The position numbers were made by a program, and so were the translations under genes. A DNA stretch of 64,000 bases from the NCBI GenBank assembly GCA_025093555.1, contig JAIWNF010000001.1, positions 1,898,663 to 1,962,662 of the forward strand, given 5' to 3'. The notes below the pieces were generated by a model. The model did not search any database. It was not told the DNA's origin and was given only the letters and a program-made list of their open reading frames with translations. Source of the stretch: Circinella umbellata (taxonomy: Eukaryota; Mucoromycota; Mucoromycetes; Mucorales; Lichtheimiaceae). Below, one piece after another: positions 1-12,102 of the stretch (its first letter is position 1; the number at the start of each line of letters is the position of its first letter).

Positions 1-1
1 A

Positions 2-1582
2 CTTCGTAAAAATAATATGGAAAATTTCGCTGAATTATTAAGACATATTCCTGAAATCACTTTTGAAACTAAATGGAAAGAAGCTCAACAATTGTATATG
101 CAAGATCCACAATTTGAGAATCCAAAAGCGTTTGAAGGGATGGATATGTTAGATTTCTTATCAGTTTATGAAGAACATAGTCGCCTTTTATGGGAAGTAC
201 CATTAGGTGAATTGAATACCAAGTTACGTGAACGAAGGAGAACAGCACGGAAGGCAAGAGAATCTTTTAGAGTAAGTATAAAAACAAAAAGGATTGGAAT
301 ATAATGTTTGTATGTTTACTAATATTGAATATTATTTATATATTTTTTATGACTATATAGAGTTTATTAACAGAATTAGTACATACAGGAAAGATTACAG
401 CACGATCGTTATGGAAAGAAGTATATCCGGAATTCAAAGATGATTCAAGATATACGAATTTATTAGGTGTTCCTGATTCGACTCCATTTGATTTGTTTTG
501 TGATTTACTCGATGATTTGGATGAAAAATTGTATCAGGATAAAAGAATTGTATATGACATCCTTAAGGTAAAAATCATAAAAAGAAAAATAGAAAGAAAA
601 AGGGAGGGGATAACTAATAAATCTATCAATGTTAATTAGGAATTTGATTTTGAAGTATCTCTTGAAACGACCTATGATGAATATCAAGCTTTACTTGATC
701 GTAGAAATGATCTTATGGAACGAACTGTTCCATCCAATGTGAAAATTATATTTGATCATGTAAGTTCAATAATAATAATAATAATAATAATAGTAATAAA
801 TGATCAACAAAGTGACTTATTATAATAATCTATTATTACAGTTACAAAACAAAGCAGCTCAACGACTTAAAGAAGAAAAACGACGACAAGAAAAAAAGAT
901 GAAAAAGAAAATAGATGCACTACGTCATGCCATGAAATATGTTGACCCTGTTATTAATATTGATGATTCATGGGAAACAGTACGATCACGTATTGAAAAT
1001 TTACCTGAATATGAAGCTATTGAAAACGAACAACAGCGTATAGAAGCTTATGAAAAGTTTATTAAACGATTGAAGGTTTGTGATGTTTTTTATTATATTT
1101 GTTGTAGTGTGAATTAAAAAAAAAACTATAAATCATAACTTAAACTTTAAAAAAAAACTCGTTTATCGTTTTTAGGAAAAACAACACGCAGATCATGATG
1201 AAGATGATGAAGAAGGAATGATCAAAGAAGATGAAGAAATAGGTGGATATTCAAAACATCATTCATCATCATCTAGTCGACGATATAATAAACAACAACG
1301 AAGAGAAGGTTCTGATCGTGAAAGTGATCATGGAATGAGTGGTGATGAAGAAAGATCAAGAAGGAGAAAGAAAAGGGTAAATTAATAATTATTATTACAA
1401 GGATCATATATTATCATTATTTATTAATCACGAGGTCATCTGTTACTTTCTTTTAATATTAAATTATTTAGAGAACAACACATCAAGATAGTTTCGAAAA
1501 TGCCGTAGATGAAGGAAAATCTAGTGCAGAAGAAGGAGAAGCGTTGGATGATTATGAAAACGATCCACGCCGTTTACATTAA
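2..1582 (+). CDS. prp40: Prp40-like U1 snRNP splicing factor with FF domains, 3' part
   Basis: The 5' end lies outside the window. The frame is already open at base 2, so the ATG at 17 is internal. Exons: 2-271, 361-567, 640-759, 842-1075, 1176-1376 and 1472-1582, all GT-AG and phase-consistent. The product carries successive FF-type helical repeats (ETKWKEAQQLY, then SLWKEVYPEFKDDSRY, then DSWETVRSRIENLPEYEAI) and an intervening basic coiled coil rich in K, R and E (KEEKRRQEKKMKKK). The C-terminal tail is charged, with His/Ser and Arg/Lys clusters. In Prp40 and FBP11 proteins the FF repeats bind splicing partners and N-terminal WW domains bind branch-point factors, bridging the 5' splice site to the branch point. 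The WW part would lie upstream and is not seen. Family assignment is firm; the exact orthologue (Prp40 versus another FF protein) rests on domain order only. Confidence 0.85.
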
Positions 1583-1824
1583 TCAACCATCTAAACTAAA
1601 AAAAAAAGTGTGGGTTGGTTCTTAATGTTTGTGTAACCAGAGAAATAATTTAATCATCTGGTTTATCTGTTTGACCAATGAAATTTTAGTGCTGCGTAAT
1701 AAAATTATTTAAACCACGAAAAAAAAAAGGGAAAAAAGTTCTTCTCTTTTCTCATTTCTTCTTAAAAATTTTTTTTTTCCTTTTCCTTTTTTCTCCATCT
1801 CTATACTTTTTTTTAAACATTCAA
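1583..1824. other. Short intergenic spacer between prp40 and the PNUTS-like gene
   Basis: Both flanking genes are on +. The spacer is pyrimidine-rich just upstream of the ATG at 1825, with long T and C/T runs. No coding signal is seen. Confidence 0.6.
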
Positions 1825-4800
1825 ATGTCCTTATCAATACAAACAACTCCAACTACTTTATTAACAACAACAGGTAGGCTATAAAGCCTTCTCTCTTTCT
1901 TTTTTTTAGAGCCGTAATAACTATTATAGCCCTTTTTTTTATATTTCTCTTTTCTCCCATTTTTCTATTCTCTCGTTTTCGTTTGTTATTGTTATTGTCG
2001 TCTTCGTTATTCGCAACCGATCTATTGTTGTCATCTCTTTTCTTAAAAAAAAGAAAAGCAAAGCAAAGCACATACACACACTCACACACACATGCACGCG
2101 TACATAAATATATATAAATATAATATATTTGTATATACGTCAACTCACATCGTTACAACAGCATACAATGGTCAAAAACCTATAATCCGAAAAATTTCAA
2201 AGAATTTTTTTTTTGAGCCCCAAAACAAGAATCAAAAAAAAAAAAGAGAGAGAGAGAGAACGTCAAAGACTTTTATAAAGTACAACCCCACTTTTTTCTA
2301 GTTTTTGGTCGTTTTTTTTTTATTATTTTATCTTTTTTTTTATTAATGAATTCCTACAACTTCTTTCTTGAGAAAGGAAAAAAAAAAAGTCCTAATCAAA
2401 GAAAAAGAAAAGAAAGAGAAACCTGAAGTAAAAAAAAAAATCAGTTTTTTCTTTTTCTTCTTTTTTGAAAAATAACCACCTTGCATCGGATGAAGAGAAG
2501 AGAAAAAAAAGCTCAGAACCCATAGAAAAGGGGAGAAGTGGTGGGTGCAGGCGGTTTTACATGTGGGAAATAGAAGGAAGAGTGGGTGTATCCTATTATT
2601 ACTATTTTTCGTCGATTTTTTTTTTCTGATTGAACACAAGACAAACAAACAGAGCAACGGTCGTTGTTTTTGTTTCTTTTTGATAACCAACGAAAAAAAC
2701 CCTATATCTATCAAGTAGATATCTATGTATGCGTGTGTGTGTGTGTGTGTGTGTGCGCGTGTGTGCGCGTGTGTTGATTTGTACGATATGTATACAGATG
2801 GGCGTATTTGCATTATGTGACATACTATCCAACCCAGAAAAGCGTACAAAACATACAAAAGACGAGAACAAAAAAAAAATATTCTCTTCAAGCATACCCG
2901 AGAAGGATAGAATTTTGGGATTCCCTTTATAGAATACTATTTATAATAGAAAACAAAACAAACAAAATGTAACCCATATATTATGTTATTTGTATAGATT
3001 CAAGCATTCAAGAAGATCAAAATAATATGACTACAACTGCTGCTAATAACGACAGTGTTGAAGAAGCTACACTCAATTTCTTACATACCATTGGCGATCA
3101 AGGTTCTGTACAAGAAACACGTTTAAAAAATGAAATGATTGATGTCATGGCAGCTGAACAACAACCTCATTTACGGGAAGCCCTAATGGATGTTATTTTA
3201 CGTACTACAAATAAAGAAGTTTTAGAAGCGTATGTATTATATAATTTATTGCTATGATGACCCCATACATTGTATCGTCATGTACATAATTGATTAACCT
3301 TTCCTTTGTATATTCTTATATAGTCTTGCCACTGCACCCAAGGCTTGTCGTATCTACCATGAATGGATTAAAGAAGCTCTCAAAGAAACAGATTGGTTAA
3401 CAATCGGTAAAATGCTGAAAGTTTTAGACCATTTACCTTTAGAAACATCTACATTAGTTGAATATAAGCTAGGAAAAGCTGTAAACATTGTACAAAGAAA
3501 AGCAGCATCACATGGTAAAATATATATTACAATATCAGCTTTTAATATGCGTATAGCTGCTTGAAATACTAATTTATATAATCTTTTTGCTATAGATAGA
3601 GGAGAAATGAGTAGTGAAGCCCGTCAAGTGATGAATAAATGGAGCGAACAACACAGTAAGTCTTTTAGAAATAAAATGATGATGATACAATATGTTTACA
3701 ATTTACTAAACTTTATCTTTTAATCTCTATTTTTGCTTGTTTAGAAACTGCCAAAAGTACCACTCCTGCCAATGGTGACTTGAATACTGAAAAGCGAAAG
3801 TCACCTCCAACAAGTGTAAGTTAGAATAGTGTATCATAGATACCAATGCGCATTGAACATAGTTGAAAAGATTTACTGACAAATATTCTCATTGTTTACA
3901 ATGTATTTAGGCAAATAATCCAACTAAGAAAACACCTCGTTTAGCCATTTCTGATGAGCGACCTGTCAAATCAAAACCTCAAGCAAAAACTGATATGAAC
4001 TTTTTCAAAATGTTCACTAGTAACAATAACAACAATGGAACAAGAAAACCTCCTCCTACTGGATTACGAAGAGAAGAATCATTTATTTTGGAAGCATCTG
4101 ATTCAAGGTACTATAACAAGACAAATAACAAATACAGCTATTTTTCTTCATCATCAAATGGGCAAAGAGCCCCATTAACTGAGTATAAATACAATTATAA
4201 TAGCAATAGTCCTTCTCCACAGGCGTTATTGTCTCCGACAAGTTCCAGTTCTTCTTATGTTACCGCTTCATCATATGGTTTTCCTGTTACTAGTTCAAGT
4301 ACTACAAATATCAATGGCTCTGGAACATCTTTAAAATCCACAGACAAAACAAAGCGTAGTGGTAAAAGAGTCCTCTTCAATGATCAGGCTCTTGTCAAAG
4401 TTTGCTATTATTCAAAACATAATTGGAGGGTAAGAGATACAACTTTAATTAGATTTTATACATGTAACTTATATATATATATATATACTCATTTAACAAT
4501 TCGTCTCTATAAAATAATCACTCTAGATATCGGATAAACCACATGAAGTTTTGGACGATGAAGATCACGAAAGAGACTCTGAAGTTCAACATTTTGAAAA
4601 TTCTAATAATAGCACTACTTTTCCACATTTAAACAAACAACAACAATCAAAAAATCTAAACAATTGGCATCGAGCTCCTGCTCGCTTATTATTAAATCAT
4701 GAATGTAAACATGCTGGTGAAGTTCAATCAGAAGAAGCTATTTTACAAAGAAAACGTGAAGCTGTCACACCACCTGTTTTATATAAGAATGATTATGAGA

Positions 4801-5642
4801 TTCCATATACTCCAGAAGAACCTGATGATTTTGGTAGTAATATTGATGAAACCAATGTCAAAGTGATTCCATTGGAAGACTTAGCGTGTTATGACCAAGA
4901 AGAAGACAATAATGGTGGCTTGATAGCTGTAGATCATACTCACGAACAACAGCAACAGCAACAACAACAACAACGTTATTACTATAATGATCATCTTAAT
5001 AATGACTATAGCGATAATAATAATAATAACACTGCTAGTGCTGTTCCTGTATCAGTACCTGCTACTACTATTTCTTCAACACCATCAACAACAAATATAT
5101 TGCCAGCTTCTCTTCCAAATGTTGATTTTCCACAACTTCAAGCGCTATTAAACGGCGTCTTTTCTTCATCTACATCCCCAACCTCTATTCCTTCACAACC
5201 ACAATCGCAATCGCAACACTCACTACCACCTCAATCTAGCTATACCTCAAGTTATCAACAACAACAACAACAAATTCCAACAGGTCGATCATCTAACTAT
5301 ATGAATAGTCGTGGTGAAAACTATGCAGCATTCTCAGCACCATCATCATCTCATCATCGTGGAGGAGGGTAAGTTTAAGAAGGGGTCATAAAAAGGGGGG
5401 GGGAGAAGACGGTGAATAATTCAACATATACGAAAAAAAAAAGTTAGTTTACAAATATATATACTGATTGATTCTTGCTATATAGAAATCATTATCATCC
5501 TTCTGCTCCTTCATCGACTGCTACCAAAAAGGACAAATTGAACCGAAGACGAGGAGGCCGAAAAGGTCCAGCTCTTTGTCGATATTATAAATTAAAAGAT
5601 GGTTGTCGAAGAGAAAATTGCAAATTTAGTCATGACCTTTAA
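1825..5642 (+). CDS. PNUTS-like PP1 nuclear targeting protein (TFIIS N-domain, RVxF motif, CCCH finger)
   Basis: Exons: 1825-1873, 2998-3229, 3324-3514, 3596-3655, 3745-3815, 3911-4429, 4527-5368 and 5486-5642. They sum to 2121 nt, or 706 aa. An alpha-helical TFIIS/LW-type N-domain spans roughly residues 30-170 and includes the ACRIYHEWIKEAL and LKVLDHLPLE stretches. A canonical PP1-docking RVxF motif, RVLF, is at residues 354-357 after a basic stretch (KRSGK). Long N-, Q- and S-rich disorder follows. The protein ends in a single CCCH finger at residues 686-706 with spacing C-x8-C-x4-C-x3-H. The order LW domain, RVxF, CCCH is that of animal PNUTS (PPP1R10) and resembles fission yeast Ppn1, which recruits PP1 to the cleavage/polyadenylation machinery to dephosphorylate Pol II and Spt5. 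The first exon depends on a 1.1-kb intron. If that is wrong, translation would start at the in-frame ATG at 3027, costing 26 residues outside any domain. Confidence 0.82.
1874..2997 (+). other. Long intron 1 (or 5' UTR/promoter) of the PNUTS-like gene
   Basis: This 1124-nt stretch is about ten times longer than the other introns here. It opens GTAGGC and ends TGTATAG. It contains a GT repeat with GC interruptions near 2731-2772, GA runs and many T and A homopolymers. Several open frames cross it on both strands, but they translate to low-complexity repeats and I regard them as chance. It may hold promoter elements for a transcript starting near 2950. Confidence 0.5.
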
Positions 5643-7626
5643 TGAAACAGAAAACCTCCCTTTTACCCTCGTCCCCTTTTCTATGAATTATTATTATTAT
5701 TATATACTATACATATTATTATCTTTATTTTTTTTCCCCACTCAATTATAAACAACCTCATCACTGATGAAACCTTTGCATTCCTTTCCCCTTTTCCCCT
5801 CTTTAAAAAGTTCATATTGTAATCCACCATTTTTTATATAATCGCTCAATTCTCTATTCTCCCTGTTTTTTTAATTTCTTCTTCCCGATATCATTAGGAA
5901 AAGAAAAAAAAAGATAACGTAATCAATTTTATATATTCCATCTGCCCGTTGTTTTTTTTTTCAACATACTTCTAGCAACCACATACTTCTTTTTAAAAAT
6001 CATAGGATAATAATATTTTTTTTTTCATTGAATTAACAAAAACAAATCATATATGAGAAAATGTTCAAATTGTTATTATATATGTATATTATCATGAATT
6101 GAATATGCATGAATTTCAAATGATTGATTTACATTATTCTTGTTGTCATACACATCTTCATAGTAACGCAGCAACGGTATGGCCGTATATAGTAGTATTA
6201 AGACTTAATATGATGAGGTATTATGATATTTATTTAGGAAAGGATGACAACAATAAAAAAAAACTCATTTAACCCGAATTGGACTACATTTACTTTATAT
6301 CGTGTACATAATATCTGACGTACGTAATACTTTAGTTTTGAATTGATCACTGCATATTATATATAATACGTAGTACAATATATACAACAATAGTTTATTT
6401 TACGTACGGGCTTTCAAGCAACAATGTTTAGTATCTAATAAATAGGTTATTATAATTAGAAAAGCTGATTCCCCCTCCTCCTTTATTTTTCTTCTTCTTT
6501 CCTTTGGATCAAAATTGAATCAATTCACTAAATCAATTAAATTATCATAAGCCTCGCTCCTTACAGATATATAAAGAAAAGAAAATAAATTAAAAAAAAA
6601 GTGACAGTAGGAATAAAATTTAATAGATAGAAAAGCAGTAGTAGTAATAGAAGTTAGTAATAAAAAGAATGGAGTTAAATTATCATATAGTTTAAAATCT
6701 GTTTGGTGTTACATAACACCAATTATACGGACATGTATGTTGTATTTTTAGGCACAGCGACTATGAGTAAAAGGAGGTTTTCAAAAAGAAAAAAAAATAG
6801 GCTGTCATGTAACACTAAAAAAAACCACTTACATTATCAGACCTATACCTTCCTAAAGACACACAAGATGTAGAAGCGAATAGTATTATATAGAAAGAAA
6901 GAAAAGATATAAAAAAGCTGAATTATATTCTCTTATGATTGTGCTTGCTATTAATACCCCAGATATATATAATCATTTATATATTCGATTATTGATTGAA
7001 TGAGTAGAAAAAATCCTCGCTTTGACATTTGGAGTATATTTATATGCCTTTTATTTATTTATTACCTGAGGCTCGGATGATATGCACAATAAGTGTTTTT
7101 TTGAAAAGTAAACAAAGATATATTTTAAATAAGAATTGTTTTAAACCCCTTATAATAGTCATACTTATATTGCTTATGATTCATGTAGCTATTTTCTACT
7201 TTGAGATTTCATAAAGTGTCACCTAGTTACTGATCTCCGCAATATAAATGACTTTATTTCAATTCAAAATATATCTTTATAGAAGGACTCTTATGATTCA
7301 AAAACTTGGTTAGTAATAAACAAATCCAAAAGTTACATTATTAAAAGAAAAGAGAACAATGCATAATAAAGCTTTTCTTATATCGTCAACTTCTTTTTTA
7401 TTATTATTTTATTTTGAGCTTATATGTTAATAATTAAAATCCTAAATAACTTTTCCACATTAATTACTAAAAGACGTAATTCGAAGCGGAGATTCTTTGT
7501 ATCCTATGCAAGTGTGTGCGCACCCACACTTTTTTGTGTGAGAAGAAGAACACCGACAAAAAAAAAAGTATCTCGTGTTCCCCTTTTCTTTTTTTTTTTT
7601 TCATCTCGCCATTTTATTTGTTTTCA
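5643..7626. other. Intergenic region between the PNUTS-like and eIF4E2-like genes
   Basis: About 2 kb of AT-rich DNA between two + genes. The first 150 nt hold T-rich 3'-UTR-like sequence. The last 100 nt before the ATG at 7627 are pyrimidine-rich. The only open frame above 60 codons (7029-7214) has no recognisable features. I see no gene. Confidence 0.6.
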
Positions 7627-9525
7627 ATGACGGGACCAAACCTTGAAGAAACTAATACAAATAGTAATAGTGCTTCTGCTGCTAGTACTACTACTACTAC
7701 TAATACTACAGGAGATTCAATTTCTACAACTACAAAATATAATAATAAAAATATACGGACAACACCACCTTCGGCCGTCAACTTATCACCTGCTGTTTCT
7801 GCGTTTCAGTTTCGACCTCATATTACTACTAATATAAATAACAATAACAGCAGCCATAATCATTACAATCAACTTAACCATCTATCACCCCACCATCGAC
7901 CACTGGATAGGTCCTTCTCATCCGAAGGTGTTACTCTTGGTAGAAAAAGTAGTAATAGTCGACTTGATGTACTTTCCACTTCACCATCATCGTCATTGGA
8001 TTTAAAAAGGTCTCACTCGAATCAAGGGATTGGTGGTAGTACTGGACGTTCTGTAACGCGTTCTCCTAGCCCTGTATCTCCTCGAGCACAAAAAACTGTT
8101 ATAAAAGATGGATATGTATACAAGGATGAAGTGGTTATTTTAGATAAGGAACAAAAGGAAGAATTGCTTAAAGTGGGGGAAATTACATTACAAGGTGAAT
8201 GGACTTTTTGGTATGATAGGTAATATTATTATTATTATTAGTATTTTTATTTCTCTTTTAAAAATAATCTATAGTTATATATATAATCAATTGGACAAAA
8301 CAAATAATATAACAAAATAATAACAGATATGTACCTAATTTGCCTGCAACTGAGTATGAAGCGAATTTACAAGTGATTTCTACTGTTGGAACTGTACAGG
8401 TAAAATCGAAAGAGAGAGAGAAAGAGTGAAAGAGAAAGAAATAATTTCTTTTGGTCACTGAAAGAGGAAGGGGCAAAAGTATGATGGTAATAATATTATT
8501 TAATTATTTAGAAATTCTGGTCGATTTATAACAATATTGATGGACCAGATCAGCTTGGTTTTCGAAGCAACTTGCATTTTATGAGAAAAGGAATTAAACC
8601 AATATGGTAAATTTTAATACAAAGAGAAAGAAAAAAAACCGAGAAATAACTATTTCGCTCGTATATGATGTTGTATATTCTTATATTGAAACCTCTCCTT
8701 CCCCCCCTTCCCCCCGCCTCCTCCCTCCTCTACTCATCCTTAAAAAAAATCAGGGAAGATCCTCAAAATGAACATGGAGGTTCTTATAATTTCAAGATAC
8801 CCAAACCACATTCCCCATTGGCATGGCGGGATTTGCTTGTATTATTGATTGGTGAACAGATAGAAGAATGGTTGGGAGATACTGTATGTGGTGTTTCTGT
8901 ATCATCAAGACAACAATGCGATAATTATCAAGTGTGGACTGCTCATACACATCATAATGATAATCAAGCCGATGCAAAAATACGTTCAAAATTAACTGAA
9001 CTGTTACGACCTGCTGAAATCCAATCATTTTATTATAAAGGTAGGGTTTTTTATCATCCGGAGTGTGGGGTAACGAAAAAGGTTCGAGGAGGGAATGAAT
9101 TATATATAGTATCTATGTGTGTATGTATATCTGTATGTTATGAACTTAGAAAAAAAAACTTTATGTACATAGTTCATAAAAACCATGCAGCTTTCCAGAA
9201 ACCACAACAACATCACCACTATCAACAACAACAGTATTATAATAATCATAATCAGCAACAAAATAAATGGCCAGAAGATCCTTCAAGTCTTCTTAAGAAG
9301 CCACTGGACATGCGACAACGGATTACAGAACAGAGTATCGAAAAAGTCGTTGCGGATATTGAACGGTTAAGTATGAAGCATAAGGAACGAACAAGAGTTA
9401 ACAGTAATAATCATCAACAGCAACATAATCAGCATAATCACCAGCAACAACAATCCCATAGCAACAATAGTAGTAATCACAATCAAGATCACCATGCAAC
9501 AACAACAAGCAATTATCAACAATAA
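7627..9525 (+). CDS. eIF4E2/4EHP-like cap-binding protein with long disordered tails
   Basis: Exons: 7627-8219, 8327-8399, 8512-8606, 8754-9040 and 9191-9525; 1383 nt, 460 aa. The eIF4E fold spans about residues 185-350 (GEWTFWYDR, then KFWSIYNNI, then GIKPIWEDPQNEHGGSYNF). Two cap-stacking aromatics fit the class II pattern: Tyr208 at the place of eIF4E Trp56, and Trp254 followed by Glu at the Trp102-Glu103 pair. The Trp usual after the GG turn in eIF4E is replaced (GGSYNF). Class II proteins bind cap weakly and repress translation of selected mRNAs. The N-terminal 180 residues are N-, T- and S-rich with several SP sites (RSPSPVSPR), suggesting phosphorylation. The C-terminal 110 residues are H-, Q- and N-rich around a short helical LDMRQRITEQSIEKVVADIE segment. 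The 3' end converges on the BolA gene. The last acceptor was chosen by phase (TGCAG at 9190). Confidence 0.85.
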
Positions 9526-9793
9526 ATATAAATAAATCTCCTTTTTTTTTCTGCCTTCTCTTGTTTTTCGAACTCATCCAACACAACACAAAATATAATC
9601 TTTTCAACCATATTGCAAATTGTAATTTTTCCCCCCTTTGTTTTACAACTATGCAAACAAAGACAAAAACATTATACGAAAAAAAAAATAAAAAATATTA
9701 TTTAAATTTGATCGATACTCATTGGAGTTATGGTTTTATGTTGGGAAAGAGAGAAAGAGAAGGAAGTAGGAAGGGAATCATTTAAATTATATT
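9526..9793. other. Convergent 3' region between the eIF4E2-like and BolA genes
   Basis: A 268-nt spacer shared by two converging genes. It carries AATAAA-like signals on + near 9527-9534 (ATAAATATAAATAAA) and T and A runs. No gene is seen. Overlapping 3' UTRs are likely. Confidence 0.5.
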
Positions 9794-10289
9794 TTATTTG
9801 GCAGATGTTTTCAACTAAAAAATTGAATTCATGACAATTAATCAAATTAGTACATTATTGTTCTTGTATGAATAAAATAGAATAATATGATTATAATGAT
9901 TTATTACCTGAAGACCATGCATTTCTTTGATTTCGTCTTTAAGAATTTGATTTACTAAACGATGTTGTTTTACAATCGAAGCACCTTCAAAGGACTTGGA
10001 TGAAATATCAATAGCATACATCGATCCACAACCACCTAATATTTATATATATATATATATATTTGTTAATGGTTGTTCTGTTTTTTTTTCTTCCTATAAC
10101 CATATTTTAATAAGCAAAAATAAAAAGCAGCTTTATATATTTACCAGATACGTCAACAACTCGCAATTTATGAGGGGACAAAGCTTCAGTTAATTTGTTA
10201 TGAATATGTTGTTCACCCTCTGACATGCGCATTGCGCTTGTAGTAGAAAACATACGGTGACGGGTAGCAATGGAGATCGATCGTAACAT
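9794..10289 (-). CDS. bol3: BolA3-type mitochondrial iron-sulfur assembly factor
   Basis: Exons on the minus strand: 10289-10145, 10035-9908 and 9814-9794; 294 nt, 97 aa. The N-terminus is an Arg/Ser-rich amphipathic mitochondrial presequence (MLRSISIATRHRMFSTT). The BolA core follows: helix IHNKLTEALSP, then VVDVSGGCGSMYAIDI, then the hallmark HRLVNQILKDEIKEMHGLQ. The Cys in SGGCGSM and the His in KQHR are the conserved cluster-liganding positions of BolA3 proteins. BolA3 (yeast Bol3) works with Nfu1 late in mitochondrial [4Fe-4S] delivery, for example to lipoyl synthase. The last exon encodes only seven codons plus the AG junction. Reading through its donor would replace LKTSAK by an unrelated tail, so the splice is well supported. 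The first intron ends in a short TA repeat. Confidence 0.9.
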
Positions 10290-12102
10290 GTTTTATTTAT
10301 TAATGTAGAAATGACAACAAGCTAAAGAAAAATAAAATAACACAGAGGACAACGCTGGTTTATTATTAATTTTTCTTTTTTTTTTTTTCTTCTCAGCTCT
10401 AATACTTTATTTAGTCTTGTTTTATCCCCACAAAAAAAAATAGTACGGTGCCTGATCACTTTTTTTCTTATACTTTGATATGCTTGAACTCGTGTCTTGG
10501 GAAGATATACACACAGCCTCTCTCACACATACTCCCCTTTTTCTTTTCAAATCCTACTCGGAAGGTTAATCCAAACTTTCTAATTAATGTATCGTCCATA
10601 ATCCATGATATATAAAGAGTAGTAGATAGCGGAGGCAATGAATGTAGTAACACAAATTATATATAAACAGCTAAACCCTTTTTTTTTGTGTATTGAAAAG
10701 AGAGATACGTAGATATAACACAAGCAATTGCATACTTGAAAAATAAAAAGGCAAGTAGGTTGGGGAACAGCAAGAATAATATCAACATTGATGACGACGG
10801 TTAGAACGCTTGTTTGATATCTCTTCAATTAAAGTTCTCGGCGCCTACTTGACCAGAAAAGCGACTGATGTTTCAAACATCAGTCAAAAAACTATATAGA
10901 AAAGAAAAGTTTCAAGGACCATATAGTACCATCACATATAACGGTTAAAGAACAGAAAACAGTGCTTTTAATAGTGCATGCCTGTATCATTATTGTTATA
11001 TGGAAAACAAAATGTAGTATATTATTTTAGAGCTAAAAAGATACAGTATATAGTTCTTTGGGAGCACTGTGGCATACAAAAAAACTTTAAGCACTAGTCC
11101 CGTATAAAATGACACTTCAGGACTTTTGATTGCATAATCCTTTTTTTGTATGATGTGCGAGTACAAATTATACTATCTTTCGTTATTATACCAAGAAAAA
11201 AAAACCAAGTATGTTTAAAGTACTCATTGTTTTAAAAGTATAATACAAAGTAATTATTATAGTAACTCAAATAGCTTTTTTTATTTCTTTTCTTTTTAAG
11301 GTACAACAAATACAATTTACCAATTATATATACACAATAAAAGAAAAAGCTATTATATGAAAACCGTTATTTGCCATGGGAACCATCATTTTCATCAACG
11401 GAAAAAGGAAATCGTGAGGACCGTGCACAGTTAAAAATGGCATTTCTTTTATGTATAACTATAACTTGATTCCTGAACGTTTCTACTAGTTTTTCCTTTT
11501 TAGAATATGTCAAAAATCCAGATAAATAATTTTGTGTTCAAAAAGATAAAATGCAACAAACAAATATTGTTAGTCAGAACAATTGTTTTGTGGGGGCTGA
11601 ACCTATTAACTAAATGTATATATTTAAATATTTAATGCGTCAATCTCGAGGTCGAAATCCAAATGTGGAAAAAAGGATTACTAACTTCACTTGAAGAATA
11701 CAGTCTATAATCTATGAATAAATTTTCAGTTAACTTTATGAATTTTGATATTGAATCATATAAAAAGAAATAAGTAAAAAGAAAGGAAAAGTTACTATGT
11801 ATTCTAGGATTGTTTACATATATTTTACTTATGTAATATAATTTAAGGTTAGCAGGATGAAAAAAAAAACATTCTTGGCGAGTAAGAGAAAACTTTATCC
11901 ATGTGAAGATTTGACTTTCTTGACTATACAAAAAAAATAAACGAGGGAAAAGCCTGACCTGGAATTTTTTTTTTTTCTTCTCATCTTTCCTTTCTTTTTT
12001 CCTCTTTTTTTTTAAAAAAACCATACAACTTTATATTGTTGTTGTTGTTTTTACTCCATTTTAGTTATACACCTACGTCCAAAAGATAATGAATTTAATT
12101 TA
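10290..12102. other. Divergent intergenic region, BolA to the Cys-rich gene
   Basis: About 1.8 kb of AT-rich DNA between divergently oriented genes. It holds an 11-bp-arm palindrome at 10863-10885 and T-rich tracts near 11964-12015. Open frames on the minus strand (10468-10828 and 11632-12024) are low-complexity and without family resemblance. No gene is called. Confidence 0.55.
10863..10885. repeat. Near-perfect palindrome, 11-bp arms with 1-nt centre
   Basis: The left arm GACTGATGTTT and right arm AAACATCAGTC are exact reverse complements around a single C. The element lies about 575 nt upstream of the BolA ATG. It could be a dimeric transcription-factor site or a cruciform; the sequence alone does not say. 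Confidence 0.6.

Noticed and set aside
1853..2932. Several overlapping open frames on both strands
   Set aside because: Translations are dominated by K, F, H/T and V/C repeats from homopolymers and a GT microsatellite, and the region behaves as an intron or promoter.
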